A stretch of 64,000 nt of DNA from positions 1 through 64,000 of the forward strand of contig NZ_CAAF010000085.1 in the NCBI RefSeq assembly GCF_000359125.1, given 5' to 3'. Below, piece by piece: positions 33,544 to 42,742 of this stretch. The first letter of the stretch is position 1; each line of letters opens with the position of its first letter. A program made the translations under genes and the position numbers. The notes under the pieces were generated by a model. It was not told where the DNA came from. It searched no databases and worked only from the letters and a program-made list of their open reading frames with translations. This stretch comes from Mesorhizobium sp. STM 4661 (lineage in GTDB: Bacteria; Pseudomonadota; Alphaproteobacteria; Rhizobiales; Rhizobiaceae).

Positions 33544-34674
33544 TTACAGGCCTGATGCTTTGGTGAGATTGACCCGGAAGCGGTCACGCCGCCTCTGATA
33601 CCTGCGGGTCATCTCGGCGCTGGTATGGCCGAGTTGCTTCTGCACATAGCGTTCGTCGACTTCGGCCGAGGAGGCGAGGCCAGCGCGCAAGGAATGGCCG
33701 GAAAACAACTTTCCGCGTTCGCCTTCCGGCAAGTCGCCGCGCACGCCGGCCGCCAGCGCGGTGCGCTTGACCAGGCGGGCGACCTCCTGGTCGTTGAGCC
33801 GATCGGCGCCGACCGCCTTGCCCTGGTCGGTGACGCGCCGGAACAGCGGTCCGTGTGCGATACGGGCGAGCTTGATCCAGGTCTGCACCGCGACAACCGG
33901 GCAGGTGGCATCCGACGAGCCGCGGCCGATCTCGACCTCGCGCCAGCCGGTCTTGCCGCGCAGTGTCACCAGAACCCCTTTGTCCGGGAAAAACTCGATC
34001 CAGCCGCGGCCATCCTCCGTTTGATCGCGGCCAAGGTCCAGGCCGACGATTTCGGAGCGGCGCAAGCCGCCTGCGAAGCCCAACAGCAGCATGGCGCGGT
34101 CGCGCAGGCCACGCAGTGTGCCGCGGTCGAGCGTCTCCAGCATGGCAATGAGATCGTCGCGCAGGACGGCTTCCTTTTGTCGGGGAGGGGAGGCGTGTTT
34201 GTTTCGGATGCCGGCGAGCACGGTGGCGATATGGCGGTCCTTCCGGTCGAGCGGTTGGCCGCGTTGCGCGTAGTTCCAGGTTAGCGACGACAGGCGGCGC
34301 TCGATCGTCGACACCGACTTTTTGTCGCGCTCCGATCCCGAGGCCTGGGCGGTGATGTAGAGACCGACAACTTGTGGATCTGGCGGCAGGGGATCGAACG
34401 ACTGGCGTCGGCACCAGGCGCAAAAATGCTTCCAGTCGGCGGCGTAGGCGCGACGGGTGTTAGCTGAACTGGCTGCCTCGACATAATCACGTGCGCGGTC
34501 GGCGAGTTTTTCGAGATGCGCAGGCAACGACGCCTGTCGCGGGTCGAGGACCGGCGGGGAAGGGGAGGGGCCTTCATCCGGCCGCCCCATCTCCATGACG
34601 ACGTCGACGATGTCCGGCAGGTCATCAACGTCGACTGCTTCGGTGGACACCATCAAATCACGGGCATTGCCCAT
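33544..34674 (-). CDS. Tyrosine recombinase / integrase
   Basis: A 376-residue tyrosine recombinase from the ATG at 34674. An N-terminal SAM-like core-binding domain (ANTRRAYAADWKHFCAWCR) precedes the catalytic domain with Arg205 (GGLRRSEIV), Lys241, His327 and Arg330 (SGHSLRAG), His350 (LGHTS) and Tyr359 (MTRRY). It is complete and probably active. It may resolve multimers or move the nearby cargo; no att repeats were found. An ATG at 34653 is an alternative. It is convergent with the RES toxin gene. Confidence 0.88.
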   Translation of the reverse strand: MGNARDLMVSTEAVDVDDLPDIVDVVMEMGRPDEGPSPSPPVLDPRQASLPAHLEKLADRARDYVEAASSANTRRAYAADWKHFCAWCRRQSFDPLPPDPQVVGLYITAQASGSERDKKSVSTIERRLSSLTWNYAQRGQPLDRKDRHIATVLAGIRNKHASPPRQKEAVLRDDLIAMLETLDRGTLRGLRDRAMLLLGFAGGLRRSEIVGLDLGRDQTEDGRGWIEFFPDKGVLVTLRGKTGWREVEIGRGSSDATCPVVAVQTWIKLARIAHGPLFRRVTDQGKAVGADRLNDQEVARLVKRTALAAGVRGDLPEGERGKLFSGHSLRAGLASSAEVDERYVQKQLGHTSAEMTRRYQRRRDRFRVNLTKASGL

Positions 34675-34912
34675 CAAGTCTCGTCCATTCTTGTCGCAGC
34701 ACTGCGATTCTTGAGCGCAAGGTGCTGCCAAAGCGCGGAATTGTCCACCCGCGAGCTGCGTGACGGAACAGCTGCGAGATTTGCGTTCCGTCGGGCTAGG
34801 GAATCGTATCACCGAGCCTGTCCTATCCCGCGATGGCCTCCCGGGAGGTAGTCCCTCCTTGCTTTCAAGTTCAACATTCCTTATAGTCCGTTCAACAAAT
34901 GGAGAATCCAGA

Positions 34913-35209
34913 ATGACCACACATGCCTCAGCGGCAGCCGCAAGCGAGGAGCAGATCGCCCACACCCGCAACCGTCTGGTGCTTGAGCAGGCGAGGGCGG
35001 TCGGCCTGCTTGGCGCGGCCAAGAACACACGCCTTTCCGGCAGGGTGCCGTCGGAATTGATCGAAGCGGCAAAGAAGCGCGCCCATGTGACCTCCGACAC
35101 CGAACTGCTTGAGCTCGCCTTGTCGCGGCTGGCCCTCGAGGACGATTTTGGCGCCAGGCTCGTCGGCCGCAAGGGCAGCATCTCCGCGGACATCGATCTT
35201 GGCGTTTGA
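34913..35209 (+). CDS. Antitoxin-like protein paired with a PIN toxin
   Basis: A 98-residue protein with the helical, basic segment KNTRLSGRVPSELIEAAKKRAHVTSDTELLELALSRLALEDDFG, reminiscent of ribbon-helix-helix antitoxins. GGAGA is seven bases before the ATG. It overlaps the start of a PIN-domain gene, so an antitoxin role is likely by position. Confidence 0.65.
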   Translation: MTTHASAAAASEEQIAHTRNRLVLEQARAVGLLGAAKNTRLSGRVPSELIEAAKKRAHVTSDTELLELALSRLALEDDFGARLVGRKGSISADIDLGV

Positions 35210-35792
35210 TCTCGGGAGCGCACTGCGTTCCCTAAAGCCACAGCGGCGCAGCGCGGGGCTGGAATGGCGACCAGATTCCGCCCTGTCCTGGGCAGGTGAC
35301 CAGCCGCCGGTCGGCGGCGTATTGCTCCTCGACACCAGCGTCTATCTGGATGTCCTGCAGGGCCGCACGCCTGAAGCGGTCGATAACCTTCTGACCTATC
35401 GGCTCTGTCACCACTCGGCCGTGTGCCTTGCCGAGCTCAGCCACGTGTTCGGCCGGCTCGACCCGGCGCACCCCACTACGAAGTCGGTCCTGAAAGCGGT
35501 TGCGGACACGATCGAGGATATTCCGGCGCACCGGCTGCATGCACCCGACGCCACCGCCTGGGGACGCGCCGGCATGCTTGCCGGCTTGTTGTTCCGGCTG
35601 AGCCATCTGCCGAAAGGGGAGGGGCACGAACGCCGCTTCCTCAACGATGCGCTGATCTTTCAGCAGGCCGGCCTTTTGGGAGCGACGGTCCTGACGGGCA
35701 ATGTTGGAGATTTCGATTACCTCAGCCAGCTTGTTCCGTCGGTGCGTGTCATCTTCTACCGGCCGGTGCCAGGCTTGCGCCCGCAGGACTGA
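35199..35792 (+). CDS. PIN-domain toxin (VapC-like)
   Basis: About 197 residues with a PIN nuclease fold: LLLDTSVYLDVL (first Asp), CLAELSHVFGRL (Glu), then FLNDALIFQQAGLLGATVLTGNVGDFDYL with the two late acidic positions. PIN toxins cut RNA, often tRNA. The start is uncertain: a TTG at 35199 overlapping the antitoxin gene by 11 bases is preferred, as no ATG lies between it and the PIN core. Confidence 0.75.
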   Translation: MAFDLGSALRSLKPQRRSAGLEWRPDSALSWAGDQPPVGGVLLLDTSVYLDVLQGRTPEAVDNLLTYRLCHHSAVCLAELSHVFGRLDPAHPTTKSVLKAVADTIEDIPAHRLHAPDATAWGRAGMLAGLLFRLSHLPKGEGHERRFLNDALIFQQAGLLGATVLTGNVGDFDYLSQLVPSVRVIFYRPVPGLRPQD

Positions 35793-36032
35793 AGGCGTCG
35801 GGGGGCGATATGCAGCTGAACCGTCACCGTCGTCGCCAAGATGGTCGTCGTGGCTGTGGGACGGCCCGCGTGCGCGATTTGCGTAAGGCTCGACGAAAAT
35901 GGCCATTTCTCACCCTAACGCAACTACGAACGATAATGCAAGATTATCGATCGTTTTAATCGGACGACAGGCACAGCGCTTTTTGCTCGCTTCTGTTGCT
36001 AAAAGCGCCGCGCTGATCCATGCTGCACAACG

Positions 36033-37070
36033 ATGATTCAGCGTCCCACACTATCTCCGCGCCACTATGCCACGCTCGGTAGTGCTCCTTCAGCCATGCC
36101 GTCGGCAACGGTGCCGGGGTGGTTGCGCCGGGCCATCCCGGACGCGCAAAGCCTTGCGGGAAAAGGCGCAGGGCCAAATGCCCTTGAGGATGTCGCGATT
36201 GCCGCCGGCGCCGCTATCGGCGCGCTCGATGCGGTGGTCCGCCGGCAGGAGCGGTGGGCCGGCGCCTGGCGGCAGCGCCTGGCGCTTTCGGCCGCCGCGG
36301 CAACGGTGAAGCAGGCTGGTCGCGTCGAGGATGAAAGCGCGCTGCGCGATGCTGTGCTGCTCACGCGACCGGGCGATTTTTTGTCCGTCGGTCCCGCCGG
36401 TCGTTTGTTGCTCGCCTGGCGCCGGCTGGCCGCGCGTCCGGCGGAAGATCTTCTGAAGGAAAAATGCCTCGCTGCTGGGCTAGAAGAGTTCGGCTACGCC
36501 CCGAACGATGAGGTGCTCGGCGAATTGGCGGATGATCTCCGGCAAATCGGCGCCGGCGCCGGAATAGTCGCAACGCTGACCGGCACATTCATGGCCGCCG
36601 AACGCCACGGCTTTGCGCGCGCCGTCGGAGCTTGGCTCGCCGACGCGCTGCTGGCGCAGCGGCTGGGTTGGACACACGCGGTGCCGCTGCTCGGCGCCGA
36701 AGCAGCCTTCGGCACAAGCGCCCGCCCGCGTCGATCGGCAGCCAGCTCTGTGGCGACAGGCATTGAGACAGATCCTGAGCGGGCGAAAGGCCTGCTGGCC
36801 GCACAGGCGCGCGCTGCGCTACGCGCGATTGATCTTTCCGCCGAGCTCGAGCGCCGCGCGGACCGGCTGCTTGCCGTTGCGCCAAAACTCAGGGCCAAGG
36901 CGGCGGACCTCGTCGTCGGCAAGCTGCTGTCCAACGACGCGATCGTCGCTTCGGAACAGATTGCGGGTATGAGCGACCGTGGGTTACGCCGCCTGTTCGA
37001 CCGCCTAGTCGAACTCGGCGCCGTGCGCGAACTGTCCGGCCGCCCCGCGTTCCGCATCTACGGGCTGTGA
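36033..37070 (+). CDS. DUF1403 family protein
   Basis: A 345-residue Ala/Arg-rich helical protein matching DUF1403, a family common on rhizobial plasmids next to a plasmid-type ScpB. Its role is unknown; the linkage to scpB suggests chromosome or plasmid organisation. The ATG at 36033 is used, though 36096 (MPSATVPGWLRRAIPD) is also plausible. Its stop overlaps the scpB gene. Confidence 0.8.
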   Translation: MIQRPTLSPRHYATLGSAPSAMPSATVPGWLRRAIPDAQSLAGKGAGPNALEDVAIAAGAAIGALDAVVRRQERWAGAWRQRLALSAAAATVKQAGRVEDESALRDAVLLTRPGDFLSVGPAGRLLLAWRRLAARPAEDLLKEKCLAAGLEEFGYAPNDEVLGELADDLRQIGAGAGIVATLTGTFMAAERHGFARAVGAWLADALLAQRLGWTHAVPLLGAEAAFGTSARPRRSAASSVATGIETDPERAKGLLAAQARAALRAIDLSAELERRADRLLAVAPKLRAKAADLVVGKLLSNDAIVASEQIAGMSDRGLRRLFDRLVELGAVRELSGRPAFRIYGL

Positions 37071-37828
37071 CGATCATGGCGGCGGCAGCGCGCAGGCGAG
37101 GGGGGAGCCAGTCAGATGACCGTCGATCAGGCGAACGGCGATCAGCTGACCAGCTGTTTGACCGGGAACTGGATCACCTGCCGCCGGAGGCGCGCTGGCG
37201 CGAATGGATGCACCGCGTCGAGGCGACCATCTTCGCCGCCAGCGAGCCGGTCGGCCGAGAGGTGCTTGCTCGCATCGTCGGCAAAAGCTGTAGCATCGAT
37301 CTTTTGATCGACGACATTCGCGAGGAATTGCGCGGCCGGCCCTATGACCTTGTCGCCGTCGCCGGCGGCTGGAAGCACCTGACCCGGCCGGCCTATGCCG
37401 ACGCCATCCGAGCCGCGGTAGGCAGCAGTGAGAAGGCGTCCGACCTCACGCAGTCAGAGGTGCTCGTGCTGATGTGCATCGGCTACTTCCAGCCGATCAC
37501 CCGAGCCGAGTTGTCGTCTTTCTTCGGCAAGGAGATCAGCCGCGATTTTATCGGTCATCTGCGCGGTGCCGGCCTGATCGCTTCCGGTCCGCGTAGCCCG
37601 ACGCCGGGCGCGCCCTACACCTACGTGACGACAAAAGAATTCCTGCTGGAGTTCGGGCTCGACACGTTGCGCGACTTGCCGGATTTGGAGGCGCTCGAGG
37701 ATGCCGGACTGTTGTCAAAAGAGAAGCTGCTGGCTGGAGATATCCCGACCGGGCTGAGCAGCGGGGAGGGCGACGGCGAAGAGGAAGATGCAAGCGTTAA
37801 TAGCGAGGGTATCGAGTTTGGTACCTGA
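37067..37828 (+). CDS. scpB: ScpB-like segregation protein (winged helix)
   Basis: About 253 residues containing the two winged-helix regions of ScpB: EATIFAASEPVGREVLARIVG, then IREELRGRPYDLVAVAGGW; TQSEVLVLMCIGYFQPITRAELSSFFG; and GLIASGPRSPTPGAPYTYVTTKEFLLEFGL. In chromosomes ScpB bridges SMC heads with ScpA. No scpA or smc is present here, so it may act with host SMC or have another role. It starts at a GTG overlapping the DUF1403 stop; an ATG at 37076 is possible. The C-terminal tail is acidic. Confidence 0.85.
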   Translation: MTIMAAAARRRGGSQSDDRRSGERRSADQLFDRELDHLPPEARWREWMHRVEATIFAASEPVGREVLARIVGKSCSIDLLIDDIREELRGRPYDLVAVAGGWKHLTRPAYADAIRAAVGSSEKASDLTQSEVLVLMCIGYFQPITRAELSSFFGKEISRDFIGHLRGAGLIASGPRSPTPGAPYTYVTTKEFLLEFGLDTLRDLPDLEALEDAGLLSKEKLLAGDIPTGLSSGEGDGEEEDASVNSEGIEFGT

Positions 37829-37856
37829 GAGAGGGGATGCTTGATGGAATCTGGGC

Positions 37857-38337
37857 GGTTCTGTTGCAAACGTTCCGGCAACGGTTTTTTTCGGCCGATC
37901 TTTGTCGAGCTTGCATCATGTTCAAAGGCCGTCATTTCGACCAATCGGTGATCCTGTTTTGCATTCGCTGGCATCTGGCCTATGGATTGAGCCTGCGTAC
38001 CTGAAAAAGATGATGGCCGAGCGCGACATCGGCATCGACCATTCGACGATCCACCGCAGGCAGTCATCTCCTGCGATGCGGAGAGCCGTCTGCGGGATCA
38101 ATCACGTCGACCATTGAAGCCGATCCGCATTCGCCAGAGCCAATATCAACAATCGGATCGAGCAGGATCATCGCCGCATCACGCGGCGAGTACGCCCGAT
38201 GCTCGGCTTCAAGGCGTTCCCTGCTGCGACTGCCACGCTTGGCGGCATCGAAATGATTCACAGGCGAAGCAATCCGCCGTCTGAAATCCGTCAACAATCA
38301 AGCCGCCTGCTTCAGTACGAAAATTTGCACCAGAACC
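37857..38337 (+). mobile_element. IS6-family element remnant
   Basis: The left end GGTTCTGTTGCAAA (37857-37870) and right end TTTGCACCAGAACC (38324-38337) are inverted repeats with one mismatch and fit IS6-family termini. Inside, the transposase N terminus (FKGRHFDQSVILFCIRWHLAYGLSL, then KKMMAERDIGIDHSTIH) and C terminus (NRIEQDHRRITRRVRPMLGFKAF) remain, but the DDE core between them is deleted. At about 480 bases it is well short of a full element of about 800. No 8-base target duplication is visible. Confidence 0.8.
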
Positions 38338-38771
38338 GGCGATTGCGGCATATCGCCGGCGCCCGCAAACCGCGTCCCGGCTGATACCTCGGACAGTGAC
38401 GTACTGCCGCCATACGGTTCGCGAGCCGGAATGCAGGTGACCGTCAAGCGTCGGGAGAATGTCGATCCCGAGCACGCGGTGATCCACGTCGCGCATTTGC
38501 GATCCGACGCAGAAGCGTATTGTCGTGACTACGAACACACGTCGTCGCGCGCGTGCATCGACAGGGAGATGGGCCAGAGTTTCCCTGCTCAGATCGAAGC
38601 CAACTGCAAGACCGGCTCATTCACGACATTGAGCGGGAAGAAGCAGGACGGGCTCCGCCGAGCGGGGCGACGCAGCCCGAAAACATAATCGTCAAAACTA
38701 TAAATTCTCTGAACAAACAAAGAACATGCTTGGTTGGTCAAGCAAAACCGCATTAATATAGCCGGTTCCCA
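38338..38771. other. Gap between the IS6 remnant and the CBASS operon
   Basis: No supported gene. The last 70 bases before capV are AT-rich and hold a candidate promoter. The rest may be debris from the IS6 insertion. Confidence 0.4.
38730..38759 (+). promoter_or_regulatory. Candidate CBASS promoter
   Basis: TTGGTT (38730-38735) and TAATAT (38754-38759) are 18 bases apart in an AT-rich stretch. The predicted start point is only a few bases before the first capV ATG, so the message would be nearly leaderless or use the later ATG at 38826. Confidence 0.4.
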
Positions 38772-39911
38772 ATGGAGATTGATTCTTTGGCGCGCAAAAC
38801 GACGCCCTCGGCCACGAAGGCCTATATGCCTCCCTTCCGGGTCCTCTGTATTGAGGGCGGCGGCATGCGCGGCATTTACAGCGCGTCCTATCTGGACGCG
38901 TTGATGACCAGGTATTCCGATACGCGCAAGGTCACGCATATTGACCTTGGCAAAGCATTCCAGCTGATCTGCGGCACCAGCACAGGGGCGATCTTGGCCT
39001 GCGCCTTGGCGGCTGATGTGCGCATGAGCAAGGTGATAGATCTCTACCGGAACGAGGGGCCTAAAATCTTCCCGGAGAAGGTGCCTTCGGCGCTCGCCAA
39101 GATCCTTTGGCAATTCGGCAGGCGTGCGGCGTTGAACAGGGCAGGGGCGGCAGCCCTCAAGGCGGCGCTAACCGCACAACTCAAAGCGATGAAGCTGATC
39201 GACATCTGGAACGACCGCGGGATAGGGCTTGCCATCCCTGCGGTCGAGATGTCACGCCACCGGTCGTGGGTCTTCAAAACCCCGCACCTTGAAAACAGCA
39301 AGCACCGCGACGACGACTACACGCTTGTCGAAGTCTGCATGGCAACCACGGCGGCGCCGGTGTTCCGATCAGTGGCCTGGCTGCCCAATCCCAAAATGCA
39401 GGGCGGGCATGCCTTCGTGGATGGTGGCCTTTGGGCGAACAATCCGATCCTGGTCGGACTAACCGACGCGCTTGAGCTCACAAAACCCGGTGATGCCATC
39501 GAAATCTTTTGCCTTGGAACCTGTCCACCGCCGTCCGGCGATCAGATCACGCCGGCTCTGGTTGATCGGGGCTTCAAGGAGTGGCGCTTTGGCGCGGATG
39601 CGGCTGCGGTCAGCATCAGCGCGCAACAATACGCCTTCGACCATATCGCCCGTATGATGGGCAAACACACCGGCCGTGAGCTCTCGATCGTCCGCTTCCC
39701 GCATGGCGATATTGCAGGGGCGATGCTGAGCCATCTTGACCTGGATGAGACCTCCAAGGCATCGATGGATGCGCTGGTTCAACAGGGCCAGACCGATGCC
39801 TATGAGGCGCTAAGCGCCTGCGGAGACGAAAAATCTGAAATCGGTCGAGCAATCGACAGGCTCCTGCGCCAAGCGCCGGAGAGCAAAGCCAAGCGAGGGA
39901 AAGATGTTTGA
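38772..39911 (+). CDS. capV: CBASS patatin-like phospholipase effector CapV
   Basis: A 379-residue patatin-like phospholipase. The oxyanion loop is GGGMRG (about 29-34), the nucleophile Ser70 lies in GTSTG, and the catalytic Asp is in DGG (about 217-219). In type II CBASS, CapV is switched on by 3',3'-cGAMP and degrades the inner membrane, killing the infected cell. It is the first gene of the operon and overlaps the cyclase by eight bases. The first ATG has no ribosome site; an ATG at 38826 with GAAGG upstream would remove 18 residues without touching the motifs. Confidence 0.92.
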   Translation: MEIDSLARKTTPSATKAYMPPFRVLCIEGGGMRGIYSASYLDALMTRYSDTRKVTHIDLGKAFQLICGTSTGAILACALAADVRMSKVIDLYRNEGPKIFPEKVPSALAKILWQFGRRAALNRAGAAALKAALTAQLKAMKLIDIWNDRGIGLAIPAVEMSRHRSWVFKTPHLENSKHRDDDYTLVEVCMATTAAPVFRSVAWLPNPKMQGGHAFVDGGLWANNPILVGLTDALELTKPGDAIEIFCLGTCPPPSGDQITPALVDRGFKEWRFGADAAAVSISAQQYAFDHIARMMGKHTGRELSIVRFPHGDIAGAMLSHLDLDETSKASMDALVQQGQTDAYEALSACGDEKSEIGRAIDRLLRQAPESKAKRGKDV

Positions 39912-40941
39912 TTGCCACGACGATATGACGGCGTTTCACAACAGCGAAGTGCAGTTGCCAAAGGACGAACGCGACACGATGCGCGACCGGCGCGACACGA
40001 ACCGCAAACGGCTGAAAGACGGGCTTAAGCGAGATGAGGAACCTGCGCCGGTAGGATGCCGGACTCAAGGGTCTTATGCGATGCGCACGATGATCCAGCA
40101 TGCCGAACTCGACTATGACATCGATGACGGGGTCTATTTCGACAAGGACAAGCTGGTTGGACCGCGCGGTGGCGGCAAGACCGCGGCCGACGCCAAGGAA
40201 ATGGTGCGGAAGGCCGTCCATGACGACAAGTTCAAGAAGGCGCCGGAGGTGCTGAAGAACTGCGTCCGCATCTATTACGACCTCGGCTACCACGTTGACG
40301 TTCCGGTTTACCGACGCGTCGAGGAGAATCAGGAATATGTTTACGAGCTCGCCAGCACGGATTGGAAAAAGTCCGATCCGATGGCCGTGACGGCCTGGTT
40401 CAAGGACGAAAACAAGGCGCAGAGCCCCGACCAGCTCAACGGTGGGCAGATGCGCCGCATCGTCAAGCTCATGAAGGCCTTTGCCCGCAGCCGGGAATCG
40501 TGGCGAAGCCAGATTGCCCCCGGGTTCATGATTACAAAGCTTGTCACCGAACGGCTCTCCAAGAACGCCGACCACGACGATGTGTCTTTGCGACGGACGA
40601 TGGAAAGCGTCCACTCCCGGCTTGAAGGCAGCCTTGAGGTCGACCACCCCGTCGTTTATGGGGTCAAGCTCACACGCGGTCCAGACGACAGCCGGGCAAA
40701 GCTGCTGCGCGACAAGCTCAAATGGGCGATCGACGAATTGGCGGTTCTCGACGATGCCGATTGCAGTCAAGCAGATGCGCGCAAGGCTTGGGACAAGGTC
40801 TTCAAGACAGAATTCTTCACTGACCACGGCGCCACCAAGAAGGCCGAGGCCGTGGTGACGTCCGCGGCGATCTTGCGCGGAGATTACGCCGAGGCGGGCA
40901 GGGAAGCGGTCGATAAGCGCGGTGGCGGACGGTATGGCTGA
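39904..40941 (+). CDS. dncV: CBASS cyclic dinucleotide synthase, DncV-like
   Basis: A 345-residue CD-NTase. The active site shows GS at 56-57 (GSYAMRTM), the metal-binding DID in DYDIDDGVYF (Asp72 and Asp74) and the third Asp132 in HVDVPVY. The DIDDGxY pattern is that of the DncV clade, so 3',3'-cGAMP is the likely product and fits the CapV effector. A C-terminal segment ending GGGRYG is available for conjugation by Cap2. It overlaps its neighbours on both sides, showing a single operon. Confidence 0.9.
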   Translation: MFDCHDDMTAFHNSEVQLPKDERDTMRDRRDTNRKRLKDGLKRDEEPAPVGCRTQGSYAMRTMIQHAELDYDIDDGVYFDKDKLVGPRGGGKTAADAKEMVRKAVHDDKFKKAPEVLKNCVRIYYDLGYHVDVPVYRRVEENQEYVYELASTDWKKSDPMAVTAWFKDENKAQSPDQLNGGQMRRIVKLMKAFARSRESWRSQIAPGFMITKLVTERLSKNADHDDVSLRRTMESVHSRLEGSLEVDHPVVYGVKLTRGPDDSRAKLLRDKLKWAIDELAVLDDADCSQADARKAWDKVFKTEFFTDHGATKKAEAVVTSAAILRGDYAEAGREAVDKRGGGRYG

Positions 40942-42742
40942 AGCCCGTCCGCTGCTGGCGGAGTTGCATGATCAGGCCCTCGTGGCCCTCGATGCGTATT
41001 TTCAGGCTTTCAGTGCCACGCGGATGGATGCCGATGAGCTCGCGGCGATCCAGTCGCTTGTGGCCGCGGCCGGCTGGAAGTTCGCAGTTTCCTTCAACGA
41101 TAGCCGGGTGTTGACGCTGGCGGTGGTGGTTCCGGCGGCTTTTCCGTTCGCGCCACCGCGTTTGTTTGTCCTTGATGGGCCAGGCCTTCTGCAATGGCCG
41201 CACCTGGAGGAGAACGGGCTGCTTTGCGTCTATCCTTCGCAAACCTCGTTCAGCACCGAGCGGCCGGTAGCTGTAGTCCACGCCTTGCTCCAAGAAGGCG
41301 TGGCTATGATCGAGCAGAACCTTGCCGGCAATATCGCTGCCGATTTTCGTGCCGAATTCGTATCCTACTGGAACCGCAGTGTGGAAACCGCCCCGCGTGT
41401 CTTGAGCCTGGTCGAGGCCAGGGGGGATTCTCGCGCGGTCTACATTTGGAAGGGCCAGAAAGACCATGTCGTCGCGGACAGCGAGGCCGCGCTGCGGCGA
41501 TGGCTTGATCACCGGTTTGGCTCATCCGCCAAGGCGGCCAAATATGACATAACCATGGCCCTTTTGTTGTGGTTGCCGGCTGTACCGCTGCCAGCGGATT
41601 TCCCGAAGAACGGGGCTGACATCAGGCGTCTCGTCGCTGGAGACGCGGCAGCACTGGAGCTCCTGGGCAAAGCCATTGTGGATGAGTCGATTGATGAGGT
41701 GTTGCTTGGTGTGAAGACGGCAACCGGCACCGGATTCGGCAGCGTCAAACTGATGATGCCCCCAAAGCAGGACGGCGTCGGACGCAAACACGATCCGATC
41801 AACCGGGGGTTCCGACCGGGGCGGTTGCCGCTGAAGTTTGCCCTTCAACGCGGACTGGCGCCTGCCAGCAAAGTTTGGCGCTACCTGGTCCAGCGCGTTG
41901 ACCACGAGTGGATACATGGGCGCGATCATGATGCCCGCCAGACGGTCTTGAAGGGCAAGCGCATCGTGATCGTCGGCAACGGCTCGCTGGGCAGCACGCT
42001 GGCAGAGCTTGCCGGAAAGGCCGGTATCGGGAATCTCCATCTCATCGATGGTGAAGTGGTTGAATGGGAGAACATTGGCCGCCATGTTTTGGGAGCCCAA
42101 TCCGTCGGCACATTCAAGAGTGTTCAGCTGGCAGGTTACCTGAGGGCGAACCTGCCACATCTTCAGGCGGTCGAGGCAAGTCCGGAGGTGGCTGAGGCGA
42201 TTGACGTCGAACGCCTGCGTGACGCCGACTTGATTGTCGCGACGTCGGGTGTCTGGCAAGTGGACAGTCTGCTCAACCATCTCCAGCAGAGCCAAGGGCT
42301 CCCGCCTGTTCTTTACGGTTGGCTTGAGCCCAATGCGGCGGCCGCGCATGCCGTATACATTCCGGGGCAGGGCGGTTGTTTGCGCTGTGGCATGACAGAC
42401 ACAGGCACTCCCCACCTCGCGGTCACCCGCTGGCCGGACGACGGTCTTGTCGCTGTACCGGCCTGCGGCGGTGCGTTCACGCCCTATGGCCCTGCCGAGC
42501 TTGCCTGGGCTCATGCGCTTCTCAGCGGCGAGACAATCCGCTGTTTGTTGGATCCGCCGGGCAAGCCACATCACAAGATCTGGGTCGGCCAGACTGCCAA
42601 CTGGGCTGCTCAAGGCGGCGAGGTCGATCCGCGCTGGCTGGATGTAATGGGTGATCCCGGAGCCGGCGGGATGATCCGTGACCGCGACTGGCCCGCGGCT
42701 GCGGATTGCCCGGTCTGCCGCAAGCTTGCCAAGGCCGCATGA
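40934..42742 (+). CDS. cap2: CBASS E1-E2 fusion Cap2
   Basis: About 602 residues. The N-terminal E2-like domain has its catalytic Cys in ENGLLCVYP (about residue 98). A linker leads to a ThiF/E1 adenylation domain with GNGSLG (about 349-354), ENIGRHVLG and a likely E1 Cys in VPACGGAF (about 511). CxxC pairs (CLRCG, CPVC) form the zinc site. Cap2 joins the C terminus of the cyclase to target proteins and so primes it. The ATG at 40934 overlaps the cyclase end by eight bases; a GTG at 40922 is an alternative. Confidence 0.92.
   Translation: MAEARPLLAELHDQALVALDAYFQAFSATRMDADELAAIQSLVAAAGWKFAVSFNDSRVLTLAVVVPAAFPFAPPRLFVLDGPGLLQWPHLEENGLLCVYPSQTSFSTERPVAVVHALLQEGVAMIEQNLAGNIAADFRAEFVSYWNRSVETAPRVLSLVEARGDSRAVYIWKGQKDHVVADSEAALRRWLDHRFGSSAKAAKYDITMALLLWLPAVPLPADFPKNGADIRRLVAGDAAALELLGKAIVDESIDEVLLGVKTATGTGFGSVKLMMPPKQDGVGRKHDPINRGFRPGRLPLKFALQRGLAPASKVWRYLVQRVDHEWIHGRDHDARQTVLKGKRIVIVGNGSLGSTLAELAGKAGIGNLHLIDGEVVEWENIGRHVLGAQSVGTFKSVQLAGYLRANLPHLQAVEASPEVAEAIDVERLRDADLIVATSGVWQVDSLLNHLQQSQGLPPVLYGWLEPNAAAAHAVYIPGQGGCLRCGMTDTGTPHLAVTRWPDDGLVAVPACGGAFTPYGPAELAWAHALLSGETIRCLLDPPGKPHHKIWVGQTANWAAQGGEVDPRWLDVMGDPGAGGMIRDRDWPAAADCPVCRKLAKAA

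Noticed and set aside
33544..34674. Attachment sites flanking the tyrosine recombinase
   Set aside because: No convincing direct repeat was found on either side by eye, so no att sites are reported.
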